Part shown: in pieces, positions 35,473 to 44,081 of the stretch | Layout: each line of letters starts with the position of its first letter | Numbering within the stretch: position 1 is the first letter of the stretch | DNA from: Luteibacter sp. UNC138MFCol5.1 | GTDB taxonomy: Bacteria > Pseudomonadota > Gammaproteobacteria > Xanthomonadales > Rhodanobacteraceae | Assembly: GCF_900110505.1 (NCBI RefSeq) | Contig: NZ_FODZ01000004.1 | Span: 62,001-126,000 of the forward strand | Length of the DNA: 64,000 nucleotides | Reading direction: 5' to 3' | Made by a program: the position numbers and the translations under genes | The notes under the pieces: model-generated | Told to the model about the DNA's origin: nothing | The model's input: the letters and a program-made list of their open reading frames with translations, nothing else | Databases searched by the model: none

Positions 35473-36249
35473 ATGTATACGCTCGCCAACAGCAACGTCC
35501 ATACGACCCGCCATGCCGGCAAGATCGTCCTCGTCACGGGCGGCAGTTCCGGCCTCGGCGAGGCCACCGCCGAGCGGTTCATCCGCGAAGGCGCCACCGT
35601 CTACATCACCGGCCGTCGCGAAGGCGAGCTGGCCCAGGTGGCGGCGCGCATCGGCGCCACGGCGATCCAGGGCGACATCGCGGTCGCCGCCGACCTCGAC
35701 CGCATCTTCGACACGATCCGCGAGCGCAGCGGCCGGCTGGACATCCTCTTCGCGAACGCCGGCGGTGGCGAGTTCACGGCACTCGACCAGGTCACCGAGC
35801 CGCAGTTCGACAAGTACTTCGGCATCAACGTGAAGGGCACGCTGTTCACCGTGCAGAAGGCGCTGCAGCTGATGGGCCCCGGCTCGGCGATCGTGCTCAA
35901 CGGCTCGATGGTGTCGGTGAAAGGCCCCGCGACGTTCGGCGTCTACGCGGCCACGAAGGCGGCCGTCCGCTCGCTGGCGCGCAGTTTCGCCAGCGACCTC
36001 AAGGGCCGCGACATCCGCATCAACGTCGTGGCGCCGGGCGTCGTCGTCACCCCGGGTTACAAGACCGAGCTCGGCATGAACGACGAGCAGATCGCGGGCT
36101 ACGTCGCCGCCATGGAGGCCATCACGCCGCTCGGCCGCACCGGCACGCCGGACGAGGTCGCCAAGGCCGTCTCGTTCCTGGCCTCCGATGAAGCCAGCTT
36201 CATCACCGGCATCGAGCTCTTCGTCGACGGTGGCCAGGCGCAGGTCTGA
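35473..36249 (+). CDS. Short-chain dehydrogenase (FabG-like)
   Basis: 258-aa SDR: GKIVLVTGGSSGLGEATAERFIREGATVYITGRR, ANAGGGEFTALD, catalytic VYAATKAAVRSLARSFASDLKGRDIRINVVAPGVVVTPGY, and the end GIELFVDGGQAQV. The ATG at 35473 yields MYTLANSNVHTTRHAGK, a short N-terminal extension. Controlled probably by the divergent LysR. The second canonical NNAG motif is replaced by ANAGGGE, common in this group. Confidence 0.88.
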   Translation: MYTLANSNVHTTRHAGKIVLVTGGSSGLGEATAERFIREGATVYITGRREGELAQVAARIGATAIQGDIAVAADLDRIFDTIRERSGRLDILFANAGGGEFTALDQVTEPQFDKYFGINVKGTLFTVQKALQLMGPGSAIVLNGSMVSVKGPATFGVYAATKAAVRSLARSFASDLKGRDIRINVVAPGVVVTPGYKTELGMNDEQIAGYVAAMEAITPLGRTGTPDEVAKAVSFLASDEASFITGIELFVDGGQAQV

Positions 36250-36271
36250 AGACGGGACGGCGCAAGGTCCG

Positions 36272-38239
36272 TCACCAGATACGGACCCGTTCGGAGGGCG
36301 GCAGGTAAAGCCTGTCGCCCGGTTCGACGTCGAACGCGCGGTACCAGGCATCGACGTTGCGTACCTCGAACGTCCGCTGATGGCCCGGGGCGTGCTCGTT
36401 CGTGAGTAGGACATGCCGCAGACCATCTGCGGTGTACTTTCCATGGTTGTTCTGCGCGAAGGACAGGAAGAACCGCTGGTCGCCGGTGAAACCGTCGACG
36501 ACCGGCGGTTCCTTGCCATCGAGCGTCGCGCGATACGCGTCGTAGGCGATGTTGAGGCCGCCGAGGTCAGCGGTGTTCTCGCCCAGCGTGCGCTTGCCGT
36601 CGACGTGCATGCCCGGCGCGGCTTCGTACGCGTCGTACTGTTTCACCAGGGCGTCCTCGCGCGCCAGGAATCGCTCGCGGACGGCGGCCGGCCACCAGGG
36701 CGCGCGAAGGCCGTCCTCGTCGAACGTGCTGCCGGCCCTGTCGAACTGATGCGTGAGCTCATGGCCCACCGTCTCGCCAAGACGCCCGTAATTCTGCGCG
36801 GGGTCGGCATCGGGATCGAACGTGGGTGCCTGCAGGAAGCCGGCTGGCAGGAACAGGGCGAGGCGGGTGTCGTCGGAGCACGCGTTGACCGTCGACGGAT
36901 ACAGACAGCGCCATTCGTGGCGATCGACCGGCACGTCCAGCTGCGCCACGTTCCAGTCGTGCTGCCATGCCTCGCCTCGGACGACGTTGCCGAACAGATC
37001 GTCGTCCTCGAACCGCAGCCCTTTGTATGCGTGCCAGGTATCCGGGTAGCCAACCTCGATGATGACGTTGTCGAGTTTGCCGAGTGCGCGCTTCCTGGTC
37101 GCGTCGTCCATCCACGCGACGTTGGCCAGCCGCCTGGCGAACGCATCGCGTAGGTGTCGCGTCAACGCCTTCACCTCGGCACGCGCGGCGGGCGAGAAGT
37201 ACCGGGCGGCGTAGATCGACTCGACATCGTCCGGGATGAACCGGCGAATCAGGTCGGCTCCGCGCTCCTTGCGCGGTTTCGGCGCGGTCACGCCCTTCAG
37301 CACACCCTGATCGAAGGCGAACGCCAGATCGGCGACGTCATGCGAGAGGTACGGAGCATAGGCGTCGAGGAAGCGTACGATGAGGTAGGCGCGCAGCGTC
37401 TCCACGGACGCCTTTCGGAATGCCGCGGCTCGCACCGCGAGCACCTCGGGTTCGTCGATGAGCATGGCGCGGCCTTCCGGCCAACCGAACGCGCGCGTCA
37501 CCGCGTGCCAGGGAACGCCGGGCATGCGCCGCTCCATGTCGCGCAGACTGACCTTGTCGTAGACCGGTGCGCCGCCCTCGGGCGGTTTCGGCGTGGCGAG
37601 CTGCCGTTCGAACGCCAGCACCTCGGCCGCCAGACGCGGTGCATCCGGTACGCCGGCGCGCGCGAGCAACCGCCTCGCATAGGACTGGTAGGCCTGCGCC
37701 ACCTTCGCCGCATCGGCGGTGCCGGGCTGGTAGTAGGCACGGTCGCCCATGCCGAGGCCGTCACTTGTCCAGTGCAGCGCGCGGTGGCCGGGACGGCGGT
37801 CGTCGTCGTCGACGGTGCCGGCCAGGAATGTCGAGACGCCGAGGTTCCCGTAGCGGCCCATCGCTTCGGCGACCGCCTCCTTGCTGCGCAGGCCCGTCAG
37901 CTCCCGCAACATGGGTCCGGCCGGCCCGAGGCCGAGCGCATCCAGGCGGGCCTCGTCCATGAAGCTGCGGTACAGCGCTCCCGCGCGCGAGGCCGGATCG
38001 GCCGCCAGTTCGTCGACGATCGAACCGAGCCGCTCGATGGAGGTCCTTCGCGCGTTGACGGTTCCAAATACGAACGGGGCGCCGGCCGGTATGACGGTGT
38101 CCCTGTCCCATTGGCCGTTGGCGTAGAGATAGAAGTCGTCGCCGGGCCGGACCGAGCGATCCATGCCGCGGATGTCGAAAGAAGCGGCGGAGGCCGTGGC
38201 GCTAGCGATGGCCAGGACGGCGAAAACGGATCTGAGCAT
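36272..38239 (-). CDS. Exported M13-family (neprilysin-like) zinc metallopeptidase
   Basis: 655-aa exported endopeptidase. MLRSVFAVLAIASATASA is a signal peptide. The large helical part ends in the active site: zinc motif HELTHQFD (about 493-500) with the third ligand in GENTADLGG (about Glu554). M13 enzymes cut short peptides in the periplasm. The substrate-binding NAxY motif usual for the family is altered here (NACSDDTRLALF), and the C-terminal CxxW is replaced by RVRIW. The start at 38239 was chosen over the longer ORF. No operon partner. Confidence 0.9.
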   Translation of the reverse strand: MLRSVFAVLAIASATASAASFDIRGMDRSVRPGDDFYLYANGQWDRDTVIPAGAPFVFGTVNARRTSIERLGSIVDELAADPASRAGALYRSFMDEARLDALGLGPAGPMLRELTGLRSKEAVAEAMGRYGNLGVSTFLAGTVDDDDRRPGHRALHWTSDGLGMGDRAYYQPGTADAAKVAQAYQSYARRLLARAGVPDAPRLAAEVLAFERQLATPKPPEGGAPVYDKVSLRDMERRMPGVPWHAVTRAFGWPEGRAMLIDEPEVLAVRAAAFRKASVETLRAYLIVRFLDAYAPYLSHDVADLAFAFDQGVLKGVTAPKPRKERGADLIRRFIPDDVESIYAARYFSPAARAEVKALTRHLRDAFARRLANVAWMDDATRKRALGKLDNVIIEVGYPDTWHAYKGLRFEDDDLFGNVVRGEAWQHDWNVAQLDVPVDRHEWRCLYPSTVNACSDDTRLALFLPAGFLQAPTFDPDADPAQNYGRLGETVGHELTHQFDRAGSTFDEDGLRAPWWPAAVRERFLAREDALVKQYDAYEAAPGMHVDGKRTLGENTADLGGLNIAYDAYRATLDGKEPPVVDGFTGDQRFFLSFAQNNHGKYTADGLRHVLLTNEHAPGHQRTFEVRNVDAWYRAFDVEPGDRLYLPPSERVRIW

Positions 38240-38553
38240 GAGTGCGAAGACGCGCAGGGAAGAGAATACGTATTGTTGGTGGGCGTCGTCCCGCCGCAAG
38301 GAACGTTCCTGCTGTTTGTTGTCCTCGTTGGCGGTACCTCCACCGCGACCGGGCCTCTCCATGGCGTCGCACCGGCGCTCACCGGTGCCTACGGCGAGGT
38401 GGTCGGTAGTCGCGCGTGGTGCCAATGGCGAAATTCGTTAAAGATTCCCGGTCGATCGCCGATAGCTCCGGCTACAGCCGTGCCTGAGGGATTCGAAAGG
38501 TTTCTCGGAGCGCCGTGACCGTGTTGGACCGGATACTTCAGGGGAACTTACGC
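38240..38553. other. Intergenic gap between divergent M13 gene and lipoprotein gene
   Basis: 314 nt, probably holding the two divergent promoters. It has an AGGGGAAC run at 38540-38547 as the lipoprotein's ribosome-binding site. I see no clear palindrome and no additional gene; the long plus-strand frame here is the antisense shadow of the M13 gene. Confidence 0.5.
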
Positions 38554-39243
38554 ATGCTCTTTTTCTATCGCACCGCGATGGTCTGCTCAGCGCTCATGCT
38601 TTCGGCATGTGTCGCTCCGAAATACAATTACGCGCCAAAAGCAACGCGCCTGAGTGAGCCTGCCGTAGGACAGATCGTTACCGCGTCGGTGGGCGATGAA
38701 ATGCTGAAGCAAGGCGTGCTCTTCGAGCGTGAGGCCCTTCTTCTTCAGAAGGATGTCAACATCGGGCTGTTCAGCCCATATACGCTTCACCACGGCTACT
38801 TCGTAAAGCAGGGTGAGAACAAGAACTCGGACTTCTATGTGCCGAGCCCTACAGCCGATGGCGGCCGAATCGAGAAGGCTGCTCTTGCTGACCCATTTCA
38901 GGCCGTGCAGGCATACAAAGGCGACAACCGAATTTGCGTCGTGACAGTCTTCAATGCATCCGTCTGCAAGAAGAGCGATGACTTTCGCCGGGTCGTGAAG
39001 GCTATCGCTACCGATGAGTCATTCCAGCAGACATTGATCTACAGTGGAAAAATAGGTCAGAAGGTTAATGTCGGTTATCGCGAGTTTTCGGGAAACGTGG
39101 CGCGACCAGCTTTCAGTAATGACGTCGAGTACGATTTATCGGAATCCGCGACCATAGGCTACAAGGGTGCGCGACTCGAAATTCTGGAGGCGACTAACGA
39201 TCACATCAAGTATCGGGTGATCTCGAACTTCAACGCGAACTAG
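38554..39243 (+). CDS. Lipoprotein of unknown function, lower GC
   Basis: 229-aa lipoprotein: MLFFYRTAMVCSALMLSACVAP gives a signal with lipobox LSAC (Cys19). The rest, rich in charged and polar residues (FEREALLLQKDVNIGLFSPYTLHHGYFVKQ, DDFRRVVKAIATDESFQQTL), matches no family I know. The base composition is visibly lower in GC than its neighbours, with many AAG, GAT and TTC codons, a sign of recent acquisition. An AGGGG precedes the start at nine bases. Confidence 0.8.
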   Translation: MLFFYRTAMVCSALMLSACVAPKYNYAPKATRLSEPAVGQIVTASVGDEMLKQGVLFEREALLLQKDVNIGLFSPYTLHHGYFVKQGENKNSDFYVPSPTADGGRIEKAALADPFQAVQAYKGDNRICVVTVFNASVCKKSDDFRRVVKAIATDESFQQTLIYSGKIGQKVNVGYREFSGNVARPAFSNDVEYDLSESATIGYKGARLEILEATNDHIKYRVISNFNAN

Positions 39244-39479
39244 CCTCGGAATCCTCATCCGATCGGCGCCTGGTTCTTCGTGATGTGACGGCCGGTGGAT
39301 CGTTCTGCCGCCGCGGTTCGTATATGTATGTTGCCCTATCGGTCCGTGCGGCTTCCGGCTTGGAAAGAGTTTGCATTCTCTAGCCTGCGGGACTGGTAGT
39401 GAAGGCGAATTGCGGTCGAGAGTGGCGAATCGATGCGTTTCGTTGCGTTCTCAGAATCATCACCGGCCGGAGCGTCGTC

Positions 39480-40043
39480 TCAGCGCGTTGCCGATACTAC
39501 GGGCTTACCGTCCCGGAGCTCGAAGCGGAACGCGTAATCGAGGCTGAAAGGAGACGTGCTCCGGGTGGTGCTGAAGTTGCCCCTGGCATCCTCGTGATCC
39601 TGCACGACCGTCATCGGGGTGTAGGTCCAGTGCATCGCCGCCTCGCGCGTCGCCGCGAAGAAGGCGACGTGCTGTGGGTCTCCGAGGTCGTCGAGGTCGC
39701 GTACCTCGGTGACCTTGCCCTCACCGTCGACGATGACCTTGGCTCGGATCGTCACGGGCGGCAGGTTCGCCGCGATCCACCCCGCTGGGTACGCCGGGGG
39801 ATCGTTGGCGACCGGCTGCGCACCCGATGCGTGCTGCTGGGTTGTCATGTGATATCGGGCGTCGCTCGCGGCGGGAAGCGCTTCGTAGCTGGAAGCGGCA
39901 AAGCGCGCTGGTGGCTGTGCGGCCGGCATCGACGCCCGCGGCCGTGCGCACCCTCCGAGCAAGGTGAGCGAAACGACCAGAGATTGACCGAGTACAAAGG
40001 TCATGTAGTGAACGCGGGGACGGTAAATGGACACGCTCGACAT
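39480..40043 (-). CDS. Lipoprotein with TonB C-terminal-like domain
   Basis: 187-aa predicted lipoprotein. The first 32 residues give a basic N-region (MSSVSIYRPRVHYMTFVLGQ) and a lipobox near LLGGC (Cys32). A second ATG at 40004 would lose the positive charges. The C-terminal region (PPVTIRAKVIVDGEGKVTEVRDLDD ... REAAMHWTYTPMTV) looks like a TonB_C fold, as in energy-transducing or periplasmic binding proteins. Role unknown; it stands alone. Confidence 0.65.
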   Translation of the reverse strand: MSSVSIYRPRVHYMTFVLGQSLVVSLTLLGGCARPRASMPAAQPPARFAASSYEALPAASDARYHMTTQQHASGAQPVANDPPAYPAGWIAANLPPVTIRAKVIVDGEGKVTEVRDLDDLGDPQHVAFFAATREAAMHWTYTPMTVVQDHEDARGNFSTTRSTSPFSLDYAFRFELRDGKPVVSATR

Positions 40044-40184
40044 ACCTCGTTACGACCTCGCTTGTGACTACCGATAAGGCAGACTGACCACGGCGATGAT
40101 GTTCGTACTCTGGTCGACATGCAATCGGGTCGGCCCTAAGCAGTCGTGGCCGCCAGGCAGCACGACACTGACCGATCTGTCGCG

Positions 40185-41048
40185 TCAGGCCTGCGATGAC
40201 GCGCGCAGGAGCATGGCCGGCGCCCAGCTGTAATCGTGCACGTGCTCGACGTCGATGCGCACGAAACCGCAGTCGCGCAGTTCGTCCATCCATGCGGCGA
40301 TGGGCTGCTCCCAGTTGGAGGGTCGGGCGGCGCGGATCTGGCCCAGCAGCATCGGTGCGAGGAATCCGCCGGCGACGAGTTCCGCGTCCGCGCCGTACTC
40401 GCTCGCCGCGCGCTCGTAGCGGCGGGCCAAGGAGGCGCTCATCTCGTCGCTGGCCCAGGCCAGATCGGGTACGTCGAACTCGACGATCGCGAGTTCGCCC
40501 ACGTGCGGGCGGAGACGCCGAAGCGCCTCGCGCCGCGCCTCCGGAGCGACCGATTGCAGTGCGAAGGTGGACTGGGCGAGATCCCAGCGATCGTTCCCGG
40601 TCAGGCTCGCGGCGAACGCCTCGAGCGTCGCCGCGATCGCGCGAACGTCCGGCCGCCGGGCGGTCAGCGACGCCAGAAGACCGGGATGCGGTTCGACGAC
40701 GGTGACATCGGCCGGCGGTTGCGATGCGTTCGCCAGCGCGGGAAGCAGGGCCATGCCGTCGCCCGTGCCGATGTCCAGCAGCGTGGCGGGTCGCCGTTCG
40801 TCGTACACGGCCGCCAGCGTCTCGCCGACCGACGCGTAGAGCGGCACGTTGCCCCCAGCCCGGATGAAGGTCTGGAAGGCGGCCGCCTCGTCGTACGCGC
40901 CATTCGTGGCACCGTCGTTCAGCGCGTGGAGCAATGCGCGCGCCATGATCGATCCGTCACCGGACACGCGCCGCAAGGCGTGGGTCGCGTCGTCGTCGCG
41001 TCCGGCGACGATGGCGGCGAGGGCGGCGGAAAGATCGTTCAACGACAT
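40185..41048 (-). CDS. SAM-dependent class I methyltransferase
   Basis: 287-aa methyltransferase: after an N-terminal helical cap, the SAM motif is ATLLDIGTGDGMALLPAL, followed by VTVVEPHPGLLASL and a helix LSTFALQSVAPEAR region (DLAQSTFALQSV). Post-motif sequence LGQIRAARPSNWEQPI near the end is not distinctive. Substrate unknown; a small-molecule methyltransferase is more likely than a nucleic-acid one given the cap. It is divergent from the DUF3140 gene. Confidence 0.82.
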   Translation of the reverse strand: MSLNDLSAALAAIVAGRDDDATHALRRVSGDGSIMARALLHALNDGATNGAYDEAAAFQTFIRAGGNVPLYASVGETLAAVYDERRPATLLDIGTGDGMALLPALANASQPPADVTVVEPHPGLLASLTARRPDVRAIAATLEAFAASLTGNDRWDLAQSTFALQSVAPEARREALRRLRPHVGELAIVEFDVPDLAWASDEMSASLARRYERAASEYGADAELVAGGFLAPMLLGQIRAARPSNWEQPIAAWMDELRDCGFVRIDVEHVHDYSWAPAMLLRASSQA

Positions 41049-41132
41049 CGCATAGGTTTCCTTGGCTGTCCGCAGACATTATGTCGACCCCGGCGATGTT
41101 TGAGTACGCGGACCTGAGCACGGGATATCGCC

Positions 41133-41471
41133 ATGAGCATCGACGACGAACGCGCGAGCATCATCAAGGACTTCCACGCATCGGTGAACATGACCGCGAA
41201 GCGCCTCGAGACGTGGCTCGCGACGGACGAATCGAAAGCGGTGGGCGCGAAAGAGGGTGGACGCGAGTCGGTCGGCCATGCGTCGGGACGGCGTATCGTG
41301 CGACTGCTCGGCAAAGCGCAGCGCGATCTCACCGAAGGCGACCTCAGGCACATGCGCAAGGTGAATGGTTACGTGGCACGTCACCTCGCGCAGCGACCGG
41401 CCGGGAACGTGAAGGACACGCCGTGGCGTTATTCGTTGATGAACTGGGGTCACGATCCGCTGCGGCGATAG
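41133..41471 (+). CDS. DUF3140 domain protein
   Basis: 112-aa protein, whole length DUF3140: VNMTAKRLETWLATDESKAVG, GGRESVGHASGRRIVRLL, DLRHMRKVNGYVARHLAQRP and the closing DTPWRYSLMNWGHDP. The family is widespread in proteobacteria and actinobacteria and is often annotated as a stress or DNA-binding protein, but its function is unproven. Upstream GGGATATCGCC carries no strong ribosome-binding site. Confidence 0.88.
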   Translation: MSIDDERASIIKDFHASVNMTAKRLETWLATDESKAVGAKEGGRESVGHASGRRIVRLLGKAQRDLTEGDLRHMRKVNGYVARHLAQRPAGNVKDTPWRYSLMNWGHDPLRR

Positions 41472-41546
41472 CGCCGGTCGCCGGAGACTTCGCGTCGCGC
41501 ACACAAAACGGTACGCTCCGCATCCCTGATGCATCCTGACCGAATC

Positions 41547-41999
41547 ATGTCGACCATCCGCCTTTCGCGATCCGGCGACGCCGGGCTCCTGTTGTCCCTC
41601 TGGCTGCGCTCGGTACGGGCGACGCACGACTTTCTATCGGAAGCCGATATCGAGGCGCTCATTCCCGCGGTGCGCGATGGCGCGCTCGCGCAGCTGGAGG
41701 TATGGGTGCTGACCGGCGAGGATGACGAGCCCATCGGCTTCATGGGCCTCGATGGCGCGAAGCTCGAGGCGCTGTTCGTCGATCCGTCGCACGCCGGCAT
41801 GGGCGTGGGATCGACGCTGCTCGCGCATGCGCGCATGCTGAAGGGGGCGTTGACCGTCGACGTCAACGAACAGAATCCGGCGGCCCTCGCGTTCTATCGC
41901 GCGCGCGGCTTCGTGGTGGTCTCCCGCTCGGAGACGGACGGCGAGGGCCGACCGTTCCCGCTGTTGCATCTGGCGGAGCCGACATCGAACCCGGCGTAG
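41547..41999 (+). CDS. yjaB: GNAT-family N-acetyltransferase, YjaB-like
   Basis: 150-aa acetyltransferase: MSTIRLSRSGDAGLLLSLWLRSVRATHDFLSEADIEAL, GFMGLDGAKLEALFVDPSHAGMGVGSTLLAHAR, VDVNEQNPAALAFYRARGFVV and the closing PLLHLAEP. These match E. coli YjaB (147 aa), an acetyl-CoA-binding GNAT. The glycine-rich acetyl-CoA loop is MGVGSTLL. The ATG at 41547 was taken over 41529 because the first six residues are not family-like. Substrate unknown. Confidence 0.85.
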   Translation: MSTIRLSRSGDAGLLLSLWLRSVRATHDFLSEADIEALIPAVRDGALAQLEVWVLTGEDDEPIGFMGLDGAKLEALFVDPSHAGMGVGSTLLAHARMLKGALTVDVNEQNPAALAFYRARGFVVVSRSETDGEGRPFPLLHLAEPTSNPA

Positions 42000-42024
42000 C
42001 TTCGTCGGTGTGGCGCGCGCCGCG

Positions 42025-42921
42025 TCAGGCGCGGCTGCGACGCCAGGCCGACGGCGAGCACCCGGCGAATCGCCTGAACGTGCGCGCGAAATGGGCGTTG
42101 TCCGCGAAGCCGCAGGATTCCGCGATGTCCTCGAGCGTATCGGTGGTCGTCACCATCAACTCCTGCGCGCGCTTGATGCGCATGTCGAGCTGCCACTGGT
42201 ACGGGGCGAGGCCGGTCGAGAGCCTGAAGGCGCGGCTGAAATGCGCGAGCGACAATCCGGCCACGCCGGCCAGTTCCTCGAGGTCGACGCGCAGCGGTAG
42301 CCGGTCGTGCAGGTAGTTCGTGACCCTTCGCACCTGCCAGGGCGCCAGCCCGCCTTTCGGTGTCTCGACCGGCCGACCGGGCCGCATCAGGCACGCGACG
42401 AGGCTGGCGATGAGGCTGTCGCCGTAGAGCTGCACGGAGGGGTCGTCGTTCTCGACGACATCGCCGAGCAGCCGGAGGATCGAGGCGATGCGCGGGTCCA
42501 CCATGCGCACCCGTGGCGCCAGCAACGCCGATCGCTGGAAGATGCCCTCGAAGCGTCGTTCGAGCACGTCGAGATCGAACGCCACCGTCGCGTCCTTCAT
42601 GTAGACGATGTCGTCGCTGTGGCCGTAGAGGTCCATGCCCGCCGGGACCAGCGTCATGTGCCCGGGCTGGTATTCCACCTCGCAGCGCCTGTCGGCCTTG
42701 ATCCGCGGTTCGGCCCGGCCCGTGCCGACTTCCTCGAGCAGGGCGGAAAGGCGCGTCTCGTTCTCGTAGCAAAGGTGGTGACACACCCGGCCCCGGCTAC
42801 GTTGTTCGTGGATGTCGACGCGCGCACCCGCCCAGTGATGGTGGCGCCCCGTGATCGAGAGGACGTTCTCCGGCAACGGCTGGAGCCGCTCGGTACGTGA
42901 GAAGGGTGTCGCGGTCGTCAT
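42025..42921 (-). CDS. AraC-family transcriptional regulator
   Basis: 298-aa regulator with an N-terminal effector domain (VCHHLCYENETRLSALLEEV, a cupin-like region) and a C-terminal double helix-turn-helix: LPLRVDLEELAGVAGLSLAHFSRAFRLSTGLAPYQWQLDMRIKRAQELMVTTTDTLEDIAESCGFADNAHFARTFRRFAG. It starts MTTATPFSRTERL. Its target is not evident; it is on the same strand as the GlxA-like gene upstream, 110 nt after it. The effector is unknown. Confidence 0.9.
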   Translation of the reverse strand: MTTATPFSRTERLQPLPENVLSITGRHHHWAGARVDIHEQRSRGRVCHHLCYENETRLSALLEEVGTGRAEPRIKADRRCEVEYQPGHMTLVPAGMDLYGHSDDIVYMKDATVAFDLDVLERRFEGIFQRSALLAPRVRMVDPRIASILRLLGDVVENDDPSVQLYGDSLIASLVACLMRPGRPVETPKGGLAPWQVRRVTNYLHDRLPLRVDLEELAGVAGLSLAHFSRAFRLSTGLAPYQWQLDMRIKRAQELMVTTTDTLEDIAESCGFADNAHFARTFRRFAGCSPSAWRRSRA

Positions 42922-43031
42922 GGGTACGGTGCGGGGGTTCGGCGATGGCAGGGTAGGCGATGCGTTCGCGCATGCAAAGCCACTTTCGTGCGAATCGCCC
43001 GCACGTCGGGGGCAAACCGTCGCGATCGCGG

Positions 43032-43979
43032 TCAGGCCGCCGCGCGCGCTTCGCGACGCAGCGCCTGGGGACTGATGCCGTACCCACGCACGAAGGCGTC
43101 GCGCAGGTGCTTGCGATCGCGGAAGCCGGTCTCGCGCGCGATGGTGTCGAGGGCATGCCGGCCGCGCTCGACCATCGTACGCGCGGCCTCGAGGCGCAGG
43201 CGCTCGATCGCTTTCGCGGGCGACGTGCCCGTTTCCGCCTGGAAGACGCGGCTGAACTGCCGCGCGCTCAGGTGCACGGCAGCGGCCAGTTCGTCCACCG
43301 ACAGCGGCCGCGAGAGATTGCTTCGCGCGAAGTCGAGCGCCGCCTGCACGCGATCGGAACGTGGCGCCATGCGCAGCAGCTCGGAATGCTGGGACTGGCC
43401 ACCCCCGCGCCGATGGTGCATCACGAGGACGCGCGCGACCTGGTTCGCCACCTCCCGGCCCAGATCGTCCTCGACCATGGCGAGCGAGAGGTCCATGGCC
43501 GCGGTCAGCCCTGCCGAGGTCCAGATGGCGCCATCGGCGATGAAGATGCGATCGGCCTCGACCCGGGCGTCGGGGTGGCGCGCGCGCAGGGCATCGGCGA
43601 ACGCCCAGTGCGTGGTGGCGCGGCGGCCGGCGAGGAGCCCGGCGGCGCCGAGCGCGAAAGCGCCGGTGCACAGTCCCGCGACGCGGCGGCTGCTCGTCGA
43701 TGCCGCGCGGAGGAAGGCGAGTTCGTCGTCGGCGACGACCTGAAGCGTCGGATCGACGACGCCGCAGATCATCCACGTGTCCGCGTCCGTGCCATCGGTG
43801 ACGGCATCCGTGCTCACGCGGCCACCCAGCGACGACGTCACGCTACCGCCGGCCAGCGAGTGGTTCGTGACACGGTAGACCGGCTCCCGCGCGACGACGT
43901 TGGCCATCTCGAACACCGTCTGGGTGCCGAAGGCCATCACCTGGAAACCTTCGGTGAGCAGATAGCCGATCCGATGCAT
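43032..43979 (-). CDS. GlxA-like transcriptional regulator (DJ-1/PfpI + AraC HTH)
   Basis: 315-aa regulator with a DJ-1/PfpI domain (residues about 3-170; catalytic-like GLCTGAFALGAAGLLAG with a cysteine nucleophile) and a C-terminal AraC helix-turn-helix (VQAALDFARSNLSRPLSVDELAAAVHLSARQFSRVFQAETGTSPAKAIERLRLEAARTMVERG). It is divergent from the zinc-type alcohol dehydrogenase, with a palindrome between them that it may bind. GlxA-type regulators respond to small aldehydes or osmolytes. Confidence 0.92.
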   Translation of the reverse strand: MHRIGYLLTEGFQVMAFGTQTVFEMANVVAREPVYRVTNHSLAGGSVTSSLGGRVSTDAVTDGTDADTWMICGVVDPTLQVVADDELAFLRAASTSSRRVAGLCTGAFALGAAGLLAGRRATTHWAFADALRARHPDARVEADRIFIADGAIWTSAGLTAAMDLSLAMVEDDLGREVANQVARVLVMHHRRGGGQSQHSELLRMAPRSDRVQAALDFARSNLSRPLSVDELAAAVHLSARQFSRVFQAETGTSPAKAIERLRLEAARTMVERGRHALDTIARETGFRDRKHLRDAFVRGYGISPQALRREARAAA

Positions 43980-44043
43980 CGCGTGGTCCTGTGCCGTGTC
44001 CTGATTCGTGGTCGTTATTGTCGTTTATCCGCACCATAGCGAC

Positions 44044-44056
44044 TTGCATAATGCAA
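44044..44056. promoter_or_regulatory. Operator-like palindrome TTGCATAATGCAA
   Basis: TTGCAT-A-ATGCAA, a perfect 6-bp inverted repeat with a central base, in the gap between the GlxA-like regulator and the alcohol dehydrogenase, about 26 nt before the latter's start. A regulator bound here could control both divergent genes. Confidence 0.5.
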
Positions 44057-44081
44057 CCTTCTGTTCACGAAAGGTAGCGCC

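Noticed and set aside
36413-37153. Plus-strand 246-aa ORF over the M13 gene
   Set aside because: Frame opposite to the zinc-motif-bearing gene with no own motifs.
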